Source: Pelomonas sp963422775 (lineage in GTDB: Bacteria; Pseudomonadota; Gammaproteobacteria; Burkholderiales; Burkholderiaceae_C). From it: a DNA stretch of 64,000 nucleotides. Shown here in pieces: positions 9,218-15,840 of the stretch. The notes beneath the pieces were generated by a model, which saw nothing but the letters and a program-made list of their open reading frames with translations, did not search any database and was not told the origin of the DNA. The stretch covers positions 81,680-145,679 of the forward strand of contig CAUJSJ030000096.1 in assembly GCA_963422775.4 (NCBI GenBank). Direction: 5' to 3'. Made by a program: the position numbers and the translations under genes. Every line of letters starts with the position of its first letter. The stretch's first letter is position 1.

Positions 9218-10186
9218 CTATTCCGCGTGGATGCCATGGGCCTGCAGCACCGGCTGCCAGTAGCGCTGCTCCGCGGCGATGCGCGCGGCCAGTGCCGCGG
9301 GCGAGCAGGACGCCGGCGTCATGCCGGCCTGCGCGAACTGGGCCGACAAGGCGGGGCGGGCAATCGCGTCGCGCAGTGCGGCGGACAGCCGCTCCACGGT
9401 GTCCGCGGGCGTGACGCCCGGGGCAAAGACGGCAAACCATTCCCTGATCACCAGGTCGGCATGACCCTGTTCGGCAAGACTGGGCACGTCCGGCAGGTCA
9501 GTGCTGCGGGCCGGCCCCGAGGTGGCGAGCACGCGCACGCGACCCGACGCGTGGTGCTGGCGCAGCAGACCTTCCGGCAACACCAGCGCGGCAATGTGCC
9601 CGCCGAGCAGGTCGGTCACCGCCGGCGGCCCGCCGGCGTAGGGCACGTGCAGCCACGGCACGCCCGCCTTGCTCAGCAGCAGCGCTTCGAGGAGGTGCGG
9701 CAGCGTGCCGGTCCCGGGCGAGCCGATGTTGGCGGCGGCGGGATGGCTGCGCAGCCAGCCGAGGAAGTCGGCCAGCGTGGCCACGCTGGCCGGCACCGCC
9801 GGGCCGACGGCCAGCGCCAGCGTCATCTCGCTGGCCAGGGTGAGCGGCTGCAGGTCCGCGTCGGCGTCGTAGGCCAGGCGCGGGTAGAGGTAGGGGTACA
9901 CCGTTGCGATGGCGCCCTGGGCCACCAGCAGCGTCGAGCCGTCGGCCGGCGCCGCCTTCAGCGCGCCCACGCTCAGCTGGCCGGCCGCGCCAGGCCGGTT
10001 GTCAACGATGACGCGCCGCCCCGGCGCTAGCGCCAGCGACTCGGCGAGTGCGCGGGCCACGACGTCGGGGATGCTCCCGGCCGGCCCGCTGCACAGCAGG
10101 CGCAGCACGCCGTCGGGCGCCGCCTGCGCGGGCCGCAGGAGCGGCAGCGAGGCCAGCGTCGCCAGCGCGCCGCACCGCGTGCTCAT
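9218..10186 (-). CDS. TctC-family tripartite tricarboxylate transporter substrate-binding protein
   Basis: Periplasmic solute-binding protein of the Bug/TctC family (322 residues). A short signal peptide ends around RPAQAAP. Family motifs include VIVDNRPGAAGQLSVG, the NIGSPGTGTLPHLL segment and VPYAGGPPAVTDLLGG. The family binds carboxylic acids for TctAB permeases, but no tctA or tctB is present nearby, as is common for the many orphan Bug proteins of Burkholderiales. Its ATG overlaps the stop of the downstream methyltransferase gene as ATGA (10183-10186), so the two form a translationally coupled pair; why is not clear. Confidence 0.88.
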   Translation of the reverse strand: MSTRCGALATLASLPLLRPAQAAPDGVLRLLCSGPAGSIPDVVARALAESLALAPGRRVIVDNRPGAAGQLSVGALKAAPADGSTLLVAQGAIATVYPYLYPRLAYDADADLQPLTLASEMTLALAVGPAVPASVATLADFLGWLRSHPAAANIGSPGTGTLPHLLEALLLSKAGVPWLHVPYAGGPPAVTDLLGGHIAALVLPEGLLRQHHASGRVRVLATSGPARSTDLPDVPSLAEQGHADLVIREWFAVFAPGVTPADTVERLSAALRDAIARPALSAQFAQAGMTPASCSPAALAARIAAEQRYWQPVLQAHGIHAE

Positions 10187-11049
10187 GCGGCCTCCTGAGG
10201 CTTGCGCGCTGCCGTCAACAGCAGTTCGTTGGGGCCTTGCCAGCCGGTGGGCGTCTCGAAGGCCAGCAGCTGCTGGCGGATGTCACGCCAGGCCGCCTGG
10301 GAGGCGTCTTCGCCCAGCCCGGCGAGGACCTGCAGCACCGGGCTGGCGGAGCTGCGCACGAAGGCGAGGTAGTCGTCGACCGTGGGCATGTGGAAGACGG
10401 CGTCCATCGCCGTCGTCGCGACGTCGCGAAACCCGGCTTCATGGAACAGCGCGTCGAGCTGGCCGGGGCGCGACAGGCTGAACAGGCTGCCGGGCACGAA
10501 CGGATCGCGGCCGGGCAGCCCGGCGTGGCGCAGCGCCGTCGCGGTCAGCGCGGTGATGCAAGGATTGCGCTGCGGCGTGGAGAACACGACGGCGCACACG
10601 CGCCCGCCGGGCCGCAGCGCGCGGTGCATTTCGCGCAGCCCCTGCAAAGGGTCGGGGAAGAGCATCAGCCCGAGGCGGCAGACCGCAGCGTCGAACGAAG
10701 CCGACTCGACGGGCAGTGCCTCGCCGTCACCGACACGCCAGCGGATCTGCGCCCTGGCGGCCCGCTGCGCGCGTTGTTCGCCCAGGGCCACGAGGGCCGG
10801 CGACAGGTCGACCGCGACGACGGAGCCAGCAGGCCCGACACGCTCGGCCAGATCCAGCGTCTGGTCACCAGCGCCGGCGGCCACGTCCAGCACGCTCGTG
10901 CCAGGCTGCACGCCGGCCATCGCGATCATCGCGTCGGTCGTCTGACGCAGCCATGCGTGGAGAGCCGGCGTATGCTTGACCCAGCCCGCCGCGGCGGCAT
11001 CCCAGTGGGTGCGCACGGCAGTCTTGAAGGCAGTCCCGGATGCAGGCAT
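10183..11049 (-). CDS. class I SAM-dependent methyltransferase (288 aa)
   Basis: Small-molecule methyltransferase of the UbiE/Methyltransf_11 type. The SAM-binding motif I is VLDVAAGAGDQ at about residue 55, followed by the acidic end of strand 2 (VAVDLSP) and the LGLMLFPDPLQGL segment typical of motif IV/post-motif. The substrate cannot be read from the sequence. It is the first gene of a minus-strand pair with the TctC protein, sharing an ATGA overlap. A 63-base divergent spacer separates it from the LysR gene on the other strand, so that regulator is a plausible controller of the pair. Confidence 0.85.
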   Translation of the reverse strand: MPASGTAFKTAVRTHWDAAAAGWVKHTPALHAWLRQTTDAMIAMAGVQPGTSVLDVAAGAGDQTLDLAERVGPAGSVVAVDLSPALVALGEQRAQRAARAQIRWRVGDGEALPVESASFDAAVCRLGLMLFPDPLQGLREMHRALRPGGRVCAVVFSTPQRNPCITALTATALRHAGLPGRDPFVPGSLFSLSRPGQLDALFHEAGFRDVATTAMDAVFHMPTVDDYLAFVRSSASPVLQVLAGLGEDASQAAWRDIRQQLLAFETPTGWQGPNELLLTAARKPQEAA

Positions 11050-11112
11050 GCCCTCAGACTACGGCGGGACCTGCGCCGGCGTAAGCCCCAAACTTGCAGA
11101 ACGGGAGCCGCA

Positions 11113-12024
11113 ATGGCGCATACCCCCCAGGACTTCGACTGGGACGACCTGAAGCACCTGCTGGCCGTGGCCCGCCACGGCAGCACGCTGGCGGCAGGCC
11201 GTGCCCTCGGCCTGGATCAGTCGACCGTGCAGCGGCGACTGTCCCAACTTGAACTGCGCTTCGGCCAGCCCCTGGTGCAGCGCCTGCCCACCGGCTACCG
11301 GCTGACCGAATTCGGGCAGACGCTGCTGCCGCACGCCGAGAGCGTGGAGGCCGCGGTGGCGCAGTTCAAGCAACAATTGCTCATCGCCACGGCCGAGGTG
11401 TCGGGCGTCATCCGCGTGACCTGCCCCGAGCCCATCGTCTACCGCATCACCCAGTCCAAGCTGCTGGACCGGTTCAAGGAGCAATACCCGGCGCTGCAGG
11501 TGCACTTCGTCATGAGCGACAAGTACATCGACCTCGCCAAGGGCGAGGCCGACGTCGCGCTGCGCTCAGGTGACACCGATGACGGCGACCTGGTCGGCCG
11601 CAAGATCGGCGATTCGATCTGGGCCGTGTACGCGAGTGCCGCCTACATCGAGCGCCACGGCCGCCCGCAGCGGGTGGAGGACCTGCCGGGGCATGCGCTG
11701 GTCGGTTTCGACGCGACGATGGCCAAGCACCGCATCGCCGGCTGGCTGCGCCAGGTGGCGCCCGACGCGGTGCTTGTCGCGCGCAGCAACAGCGTGCTGG
11801 GCCTGGTCTATTCGGCCAAGGCGGGTGTCGGTGTGGCGCCGCTGCCGATCGCGCTGGGCGACGCCGAGCCGGACCTGGTGCGGGTCATCGAGCCGGTGCC
11901 CGAGCTGACCCGCATCTGGCGCCTGCTGACGACGGCCGAGCTGCGACACACGCCGCGCGTCGCCGCGTTCTTCGACTTCATCGTCAGCGAGATCGACACG
12001 CTGCGCCCGATCATCACGGGCTGA
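11113..12024 (+). CDS. LysR-family transcriptional regulator (303 aa)
   Basis: The N-terminal winged helix-turn-helix is clear (DDLKHLLAVARHGS, then STVQRRLSQLELRFG), followed by a linker helix and a two-lobed LysR substrate domain. Length is typical. The start at 11113 was chosen because the conserved HTH begins about ten residues later; the frame remains open far upstream but only as antisense to the methyltransferase. LysR proteins usually act on the divergently transcribed neighbour, here the methyltransferase-TctC pair. Its last 11 bases overlap the end of the small basic protein gene on the other strand. Confidence 0.93.
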   Translation: MAHTPQDFDWDDLKHLLAVARHGSTLAAGRALGLDQSTVQRRLSQLELRFGQPLVQRLPTGYRLTEFGQTLLPHAESVEAAVAQFKQQLLIATAEVSGVIRVTCPEPIVYRITQSKLLDRFKEQYPALQVHFVMSDKYIDLAKGEADVALRSGDTDDGDLVGRKIGDSIWAVYASAAYIERHGRPQRVEDLPGHALVGFDATMAKHRIAGWLRQVAPDAVLVARSNSVLGLVYSAKAGVGVAPLPIALGDAEPDLVRVIEPVPELTRIWRLLTTAELRHTPRVAAFFDFIVSEIDTLRPIITG

Positions 12025-12313
12025 CAGCGGTGTGGCTCTCGGCGGTGGGTGGTGTGCCTGCCGCCGCGTTGCGCTTGCGCGTCTGGGCGCCCTTTCTGGC
12101 CGATGCCGAACGCTCGGCCGCGGTGCGGCTGGCAGCGGCCTTGCCGCGGCCCGAGCCCGACTTCTTGCCGCCGCCGGTCTCCTTGTTCACCGTCGCCCAG
12201 GCACGCCGCTGCGCCTCGTCCTTGGGCACGCCACGGTCTTCATAGCCCGCTTCGATGTGCTCGGCCTGGCGCTTCTGTTTGTCGGTGTACGACGACTTGT
12301 CACCGCGGGGCAT
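12014..12313 (-). CDS. small basic 'plasmid stabilization'-type protein (99 aa)
   Basis: The first 58 residues match a widespread small family usually labelled plasmid stabilization protein: MPRGDKSSYTDKQKRQAEHI, a GYEDRGV turn, then RAWATVNKETGGGKKSGSGRG. The rest is a disordered tail rich in Lys, Arg, Ala and Ser. The family label is historical; no toxin-antitoxin partner is visible and the actual role is unknown. The basic tail would suit nucleic-acid binding (inference). The longer frame that starts upstream has no recognisable N-terminal domain, so the family start at 12313 was used. An inverted repeat lies just upstream (12328-12351). Confidence 0.75.
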   Translation of the reverse strand: MPRGDKSSYTDKQKRQAEHIEAGYEDRGVPKDEAQRRAWATVNKETGGGKKSGSGRGKAAASRTAAERSASARKGAQTRKRNAAAGTPPTAESHTAVSP

Positions 12314-12626
12314 GGTGGTCTGCGGGAGTTGCAAGACCTTCACCTTGCAACCGCTGGACGGATGCGGCTGTAGGACGTTGCGCTGCTGGCGTTCAGTTGA
12401 AATCGTTGGGCCGGCTTGCAGGCGCCTGCCGCGCGGGGAGGCTGCTGCACGGTCCAGTGCGAATGCTTGGGGACGGGTCTCGGCGGGTTCCTGCGGTTCG
12501 TGGACGGCAGGTTCGCTGCACGTCACTTCGCAAGGCATGCCGGGGTGAGGCGGCGATCGCTCTGAAGGTGTGTTCGCCAAGGAGCGGATGCTCTGAGACC
12601 GACTTTCGGCACGGTCGACCAAGCCA
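12314..12626. other. intergenic stretch, 313 bp, no convincing gene
   Basis: Holds the presumed promoter of the 99-residue protein gene on the minus strand and the inverted repeat at 12328-12351. Open frames here on both strands have codon patterns of shadows and match nothing I recognise. Confidence 0.5.
12328..12351. promoter_or_regulatory. 8-bp perfect inverted repeat upstream of the small basic protein gene
   Basis: GTTGCAAG at 12328-12335 is matched by CTTGCAAC at 12344-12351, with an 8-base spacer. It ends 15 bases before the ATG at 12313, so it could be an operator or a 5' leader hairpin. No regulator is assigned. Confidence 0.35.
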
Positions 12627-14147
12627 TTAGGGGAGGCGCGCCTCAAAGTCGGCTTCGGGGTACTGGGTTGACGGACCATCGAGAAGCTCGACCTTGTGCC
12701 CGGACAAGTGTCGGTCGAAGAAGGCCAATGTGTAGGCATTGACGATGGCGTGTGCGCGCCGGGGGTCGATCGGTCCGGCAAATCCGAGCAACGACGACAT
12801 CGGCGTCCAGATCGAGATGTCAGTGAAATTGCTGTGAAACATCCCCGGCACAGAAACGAAATAGCCGGCGCCCGACAGGCCTTCGAAGGCGGCACGCATG
12901 CTCGTCTGATGGGCTTCGATCTCCGCCTCGGGCCAACCGCCGGCTCGCTCACGTTCGAGCCTCATCGTGGCGGCGTCTCGGGTGATCCACATGCTCGGAC
13001 GGTTCAACCCGGCCTGGACCACCTCGGTGGACATCGCAGCGTCCATGACCAGGCAAGCGCGAAGTCGAGGCTCGCCCAGGCACGCTTCGCCCACGACGAT
13101 GCCGCCCAACGAGATCCCGAACGCGCCAACGCATTGCAAGTCCAGCTTGCCAGTCAGGATGCCATTCGGGTCTGCCCGGTTCAGGTCAGCCAGTTGATCA
13201 AGCGTGAAGGCGACATCCCTTGCGAGGTAAGCAATGAAGCTGCCTCCCTGTCGTGTCAGGCCGGGTGGGATGGGCGTGATGTCCCCTGGCAGACCGGGCA
13301 CGTCAGGCATGTAGCTCGGGCGCACGGTGGCCTGGAACTGCGCCAGGTCGAGCCCGTCGATCTGGTGGCCATCCGCAAACACGACGGTGGCTGCCGCGCC
13401 AGGTTGATCGATGGCGACGACGACGTACCCATGCGAGACCAAGTTCTCGATCTGGTAGGTGTTCATCTGGCGAAACCCCGTGGCGCCCTCCAGAAACAGC
13501 AGCACCGGAAAGCTGGGCGGATCGCTGGCCGCAGGCCATGAAGGCGTCGCATGGGTCGTGACGTACCGGAGATGGCCGAAGACGAACGCCGGCAGGTGAT
13601 GGATGCGTGCGAATGCCTCCGCCACCGCGCCAGCGTCGGGCATGTAGGCCGAGCGAAGACCCGAGGCACGGGTTTGCGCCGGGTACCAGATCTGCACCAT
13701 CAGCTCGCGCCGCGCCTGAGGATCCGCGGCGAATGCCTCTGAACGCGCCGCGTCAATCCAGTGGTAAGTCAGGGTGCCGATGGCATACGCCCCCGTCGTC
13801 GCCGGGAAGCTGAACACGGGAGCGATGACCGGGAGCGCTGCCGCCATCACGAACGCGGCCACGCCGAGTCCGATCGCGATGGACGCGCGCCAGCCCCGGC
13901 CAGCGACAGCGCCGGCAACGCCGACGCTCCTGGCCCTTGCCATCGAGACGACGAAGATCACCAGCGTCAGCCCATACGCCGGAACCATTTGCCAGCGCGG
14001 CCCTTCCACCGCCACTTGCGCGAAGGCGCAAACCATTGCGAGCGCGGCTGGAAGGCGCAACCGTGGTGCGCGCAGCCCAAGCGGGAGGACCAGCCTTCCC
14101 AGGGCCAGCAGGTTGGCAACCAGCAGGAGCATCTCAAGAGGTCGCAT
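12627..14147 (-). CDS. membrane-anchored alpha/beta hydrolase, PAF-acetylhydrolase-like (506 aa)
   Basis: About four hydrophobic segments occupy the first 130 residues, followed by an alpha/beta hydrolase domain. The nucleophile elbow is GISLGG, the strand before it carries VLLFLEGATG (oxyanion region), and a late FHSNFTD segment supplies a candidate catalytic histidine. The arrangement resembles bacterial relatives of platelet-activating-factor acetylhydrolase (family PF03403), which cleave short acyl esters. The start at 14147 has a GGGGGT site upstream and lies 12 bases after the stop of the CPBP gene, so the two are probably one operon. Base composition is less GC-rich than the surrounding operons, which hints at later acquisition. 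Substrate unknown. Confidence 0.78.
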   Translation of the reverse strand: MRPLEMLLLVANLLALGRLVLPLGLRAPRLRLPAALAMVCAFAQVAVEGPRWQMVPAYGLTLVIFVVSMARARSVGVAGAVAGRGWRASIAIGLGVAAFVMAAALPVIAPVFSFPATTGAYAIGTLTYHWIDAARSEAFAADPQARRELMVQIWYPAQTRASGLRSAYMPDAGAVAEAFARIHHLPAFVFGHLRYVTTHATPSWPAASDPPSFPVLLFLEGATGFRQMNTYQIENLVSHGYVVVAIDQPGAAATVVFADGHQIDGLDLAQFQATVRPSYMPDVPGLPGDITPIPPGLTRQGGSFIAYLARDVAFTLDQLADLNRADPNGILTGKLDLQCVGAFGISLGGIVVGEACLGEPRLRACLVMDAAMSTEVVQAGLNRPSMWITRDAATMRLERERAGGWPEAEIEAHQTSMRAAFEGLSGAGYFVSVPGMFHSNFTDISIWTPMSSLLGFAGPIDPRRAHAIVNAYTLAFFDRHLSGHKVELLDGPSTQYPEADFEARLP

Positions 14148-14159
14148 CGATACCCCCAA

Positions 14160-14927
14160 TCAGGCCTGCGGGCGACGCGCCAAGGTGCGCGGGCCCCAGA
14201 CCACCGTGACGACCGCTGCGGTCAACGCCATGACCAGCCCGCCCAAGCGCATGTCGAAGTACGAGCCATTGACCGGAAACAACACATAGCTGAGGTTGAG
14301 CGTCGCGTGGAACAGCGCCACGGCAAACACACTCTGGCCGGTGTTGTTGTAGAGCCAGACGATGAGGATCCGTGACGCCACGGCATACAGGCACCACCAC
14401 GCGATCCATGTCGGCGGCCGGTGCATCAGCAGCAATGGACAGAGGTGCCAGAGCACCCCCACCGCCCCCAGAAGTGCGGCTGCCTGCAGTGCACTGCATC
14501 GCGCCAGCAGGGGAGCGGTGATGTAACCCGACCATCCCAGTTCTTCACCCAAGGCGGCGAGGAAGAAGGCCGCGAACATCAACGCGGCCTGAGGAACCTG
14601 GATCCGCGGTGCAGGCAGCGGCAAGTCCATCCAGCGCATCAACCCGTACACCACGAGGTCGACGCCGCCCATCAACAGGAGGACGGGGATGTACCAGCGC
14701 TTTGCTTCGATGCGCTGGAAGTCGAGCGATCTCTTCATCAGGCCGGCCGCACTTGCAGCCCCACCTTCCTGGCAGGCAAGGATGAGGGCAGCGGCCAGGG
14801 GGCAAAAGGCCATGAGTGCACTCACCGACAGCCCCGGCGTCAACTGCAGATCGGTCAGGCCACCGGCCAGCCAGAAGGGAACCGAAAGCGCGAAGACCAG
14901 CAGGAAGAACTTCACTGGAGATCGCAT
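14160..14927 (-). CDS. CPBP family intramembrane glutamic endopeptidase (255 aa)
   Basis: Polytopic membrane protein with the CPBP/Abi signature EELGWSGY near residue 130 and further histidine/asparagine-containing helices (LLGAVGVLWH, then ALFHATLNLSY), the layout of type II CAAX prenyl-protease-like enzymes. Bacterial members are membrane glutamic proteases or bacteriocin self-immunity proteins. The start at 14927 has AAGGGGT five bases upstream; a longer frame to 15122 would add a non-conserved tail. The gene precedes the membrane hydrolase by 12 bases. Confidence 0.82.
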   Translation of the reverse strand: MRSPVKFFLLVFALSVPFWLAGGLTDLQLTPGLSVSALMAFCPLAAALILACQEGGAASAAGLMKRSLDFQRIEAKRWYIPVLLLMGGVDLVVYGLMRWMDLPLPAPRIQVPQAALMFAAFFLAALGEELGWSGYITAPLLARCSALQAAALLGAVGVLWHLCPLLLMHRPPTWIAWWCLYAVASRILIVWLYNNTGQSVFAVALFHATLNLSYVLFPVNGSYFDMRLGGLVMALTAAVVTVVWGPRTLARRPQA

Positions 14928-15353
14928 CGGCACCCCTTGCTGCTCGCAGCATGGACGCCCCCGGCACAACGGTCTGTGTGGCAGCGAACCTGACCGTTGT
15001 TGCCGGCGCGGACAAACGCACGGCCGCGTTGGTGTCCGTGTTGGCCCCGAACTGGCAGTCGCGGCCAGTAACTGCCGCTGGCGGGCGGCTGGTATGTGGA
15101 GGCCAGCATGGCCGATCGGCACAGGTTCGGTTGCCAGGTCTCCGTGAGGGAAATTCCACCGTTGCGCCGGGCTCGACCGGCTGGCAGAGTCGCGCCGATG
15201 AATGCCGCTTTTTCACATCAATTTACTGGCACCCGGCTCCAGTCTGCCGGACGAATTTCCCATGCTGCACAAGGCCTTGCCGCGAATCTCGTGGACTTGG
15301 TTAAGCAGCAGGCGGTGGAGTTATGCAGCACGACATGCTGGATAAACTAGTAG
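14928..15353. other. gene-poor stretch, 426 bp, upstream of the integron cassette
   Basis: No supported gene. A frame at 15198-15350 on the plus strand could encode 50 residues but has no recognisable features and stops just before the cassette boundary. I see no second attC site and no integrase remnant here. It probably contains the promoter of the CPBP-hydrolase pair. Confidence 0.5.
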
Positions 15354-15702
15354 TTAAACCGCACGGATGGAACAGAAAGCGCTCTATTCAGCGATTCAAG
15401 AGGCGGGCTTCTCCGTGGTGACGTTTGAGGATCACCCACAGTTCTTCGGAAACTGGCGAGCCATCTTCAAACGTCGAAGCCAAACCTACGAGGTTGTGAG
15501 TGATAACCGCGAGGGTTGGCTTTCGCTTTGGCGCCTAGAGGACAAGCAAGGCGTGCGACTTTTCGAAGTCGAGTCAACCCGGCTTGGTCAGGATCAAGAG
15601 TTGGCCCAGCTCATCCAATGGCTTGCCCATGTCAAGGGAGACGAGCATGCGGTTTAACCTGTCATTGGAGCGGACCGCCTTCGGCGTCCGCTCACTTTTA
15701 CG
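15354..15702 (+). mobile_element. single integron gene cassette (349 bp)
   Basis: The element starts at the TTAAAC of a core site GTTAAAC (15353-15359) and ends at the G of a second core site GTTGAAC (15702-15708), the G/TT cut expected for integron integrase. It contains one gene followed directly by an attC site, the standard cassette layout. The 10-base start GTTAAACCGC is the exact reverse complement of GCGGTTTAAC at 15649-15658, as expected if both once formed the outer stem of attC in the circular cassette. No intI gene and no second complete attC are present in the window, so it is an isolated cassette or a remnant of a larger array. Confidence 0.82.
15367..15657 (+). CDS. integron cassette-encoded protein of unknown function (96 aa)
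   Basis: A small soluble protein with no signal peptide, membrane segment or motif I recognise. It is rich in Trp, Phe, Gln and charged residues (for example FFGNWRAIFKRRSQ), with what look like a helix, several strands and a C-terminal helix. The ATG lies 13 bases after the cassette boundary and the TAA stop falls inside the first attC core site, as in many integron cassettes. Codon use is less GC-biased than in neighbouring operons, consistent with transfer. There is no good Shine-Dalgarno, so expression may be weak. Cassette proteins of this size often prove to be toxin-antitoxin, immunity or phage-defence factors, but nothing here proves such a role. Confidence 0.72.
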   Translation: MEQKALYSAIQEAGFSVVTFEDHPQFFGNWRAIFKRRSQTYEVVSDNREGWLSLWRLEDKQGVRLFEVESTRLGQDQELAQLIQWLAHVKGDEHAV

Positions 15703-15708
15703 TTGAAC
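15652..15708 (+). other. attC recombination site (57 bp)
   Basis: Left core GTTTAAC (15652-15658, RYYYAAC) and right core GTTGAAC (15702-15708, GTTRRRY) flank an imperfect palindrome. The inner arms are GAGCGGA (15668-15674) and TCCGCTC (15687-15693), then CGCC/GGCG around a TTC loop, with one unpaired C at 15675. The left half aligns with the usual order core, 5-base spacer, L-box (ATTGGAGC). An extrahelical base in an otherwise paired stem is the feature that sets strand choice in attC sites. Confidence 0.82.
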
Positions 15709-15709
15709 G

Positions 15710-15755
15710 TCAGCTTTGGGCAGCTCACCGGGCCTAGTGCTACTTCAGCTTTGGG
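15710..15755 (+). repeat. 11-bp direct repeat next to attC
   Basis: TCAGCTTTGGG occurs at 15710-15720 and again at 15745-15755, just after the attC core. It may be debris of a former neighbouring cassette; no second attC can be completed around it. Confidence 0.4.
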
Positions 15756-15840
15756 TCGGACGCTGCCAACCGCGCACCCCACCCGTTCCACTTCATCCTC
15801 AACCCGATTGGGGACGTTGATCGCCCGCTGGGCATGTTGG

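Noticed and set aside
12255..12548. A 97-codon plus-strand frame in the 12.3-12.6 kb spacer
   Set aside because: Many cysteines and tryptophans in random order, no ribosome-binding site and partly antisense to the small basic protein gene.
15300..15306. GTTAAGC as a further integron core site
   Set aside because: It fits GTTRRRY, but no RYYYAAC partner or stem lies within the needed distance upstream.
15096..15350. An 84-codon frame ending just before the integron cassette
   Set aside because: No ribosome-binding site, no family features, and no attC lies after it, so it is not a second cassette gene.
15770..15830. A possible second attC downstream (CTCAAC...GTTGATC)
   Set aside because: Neither half fits the core consensus and the inner arms are short.
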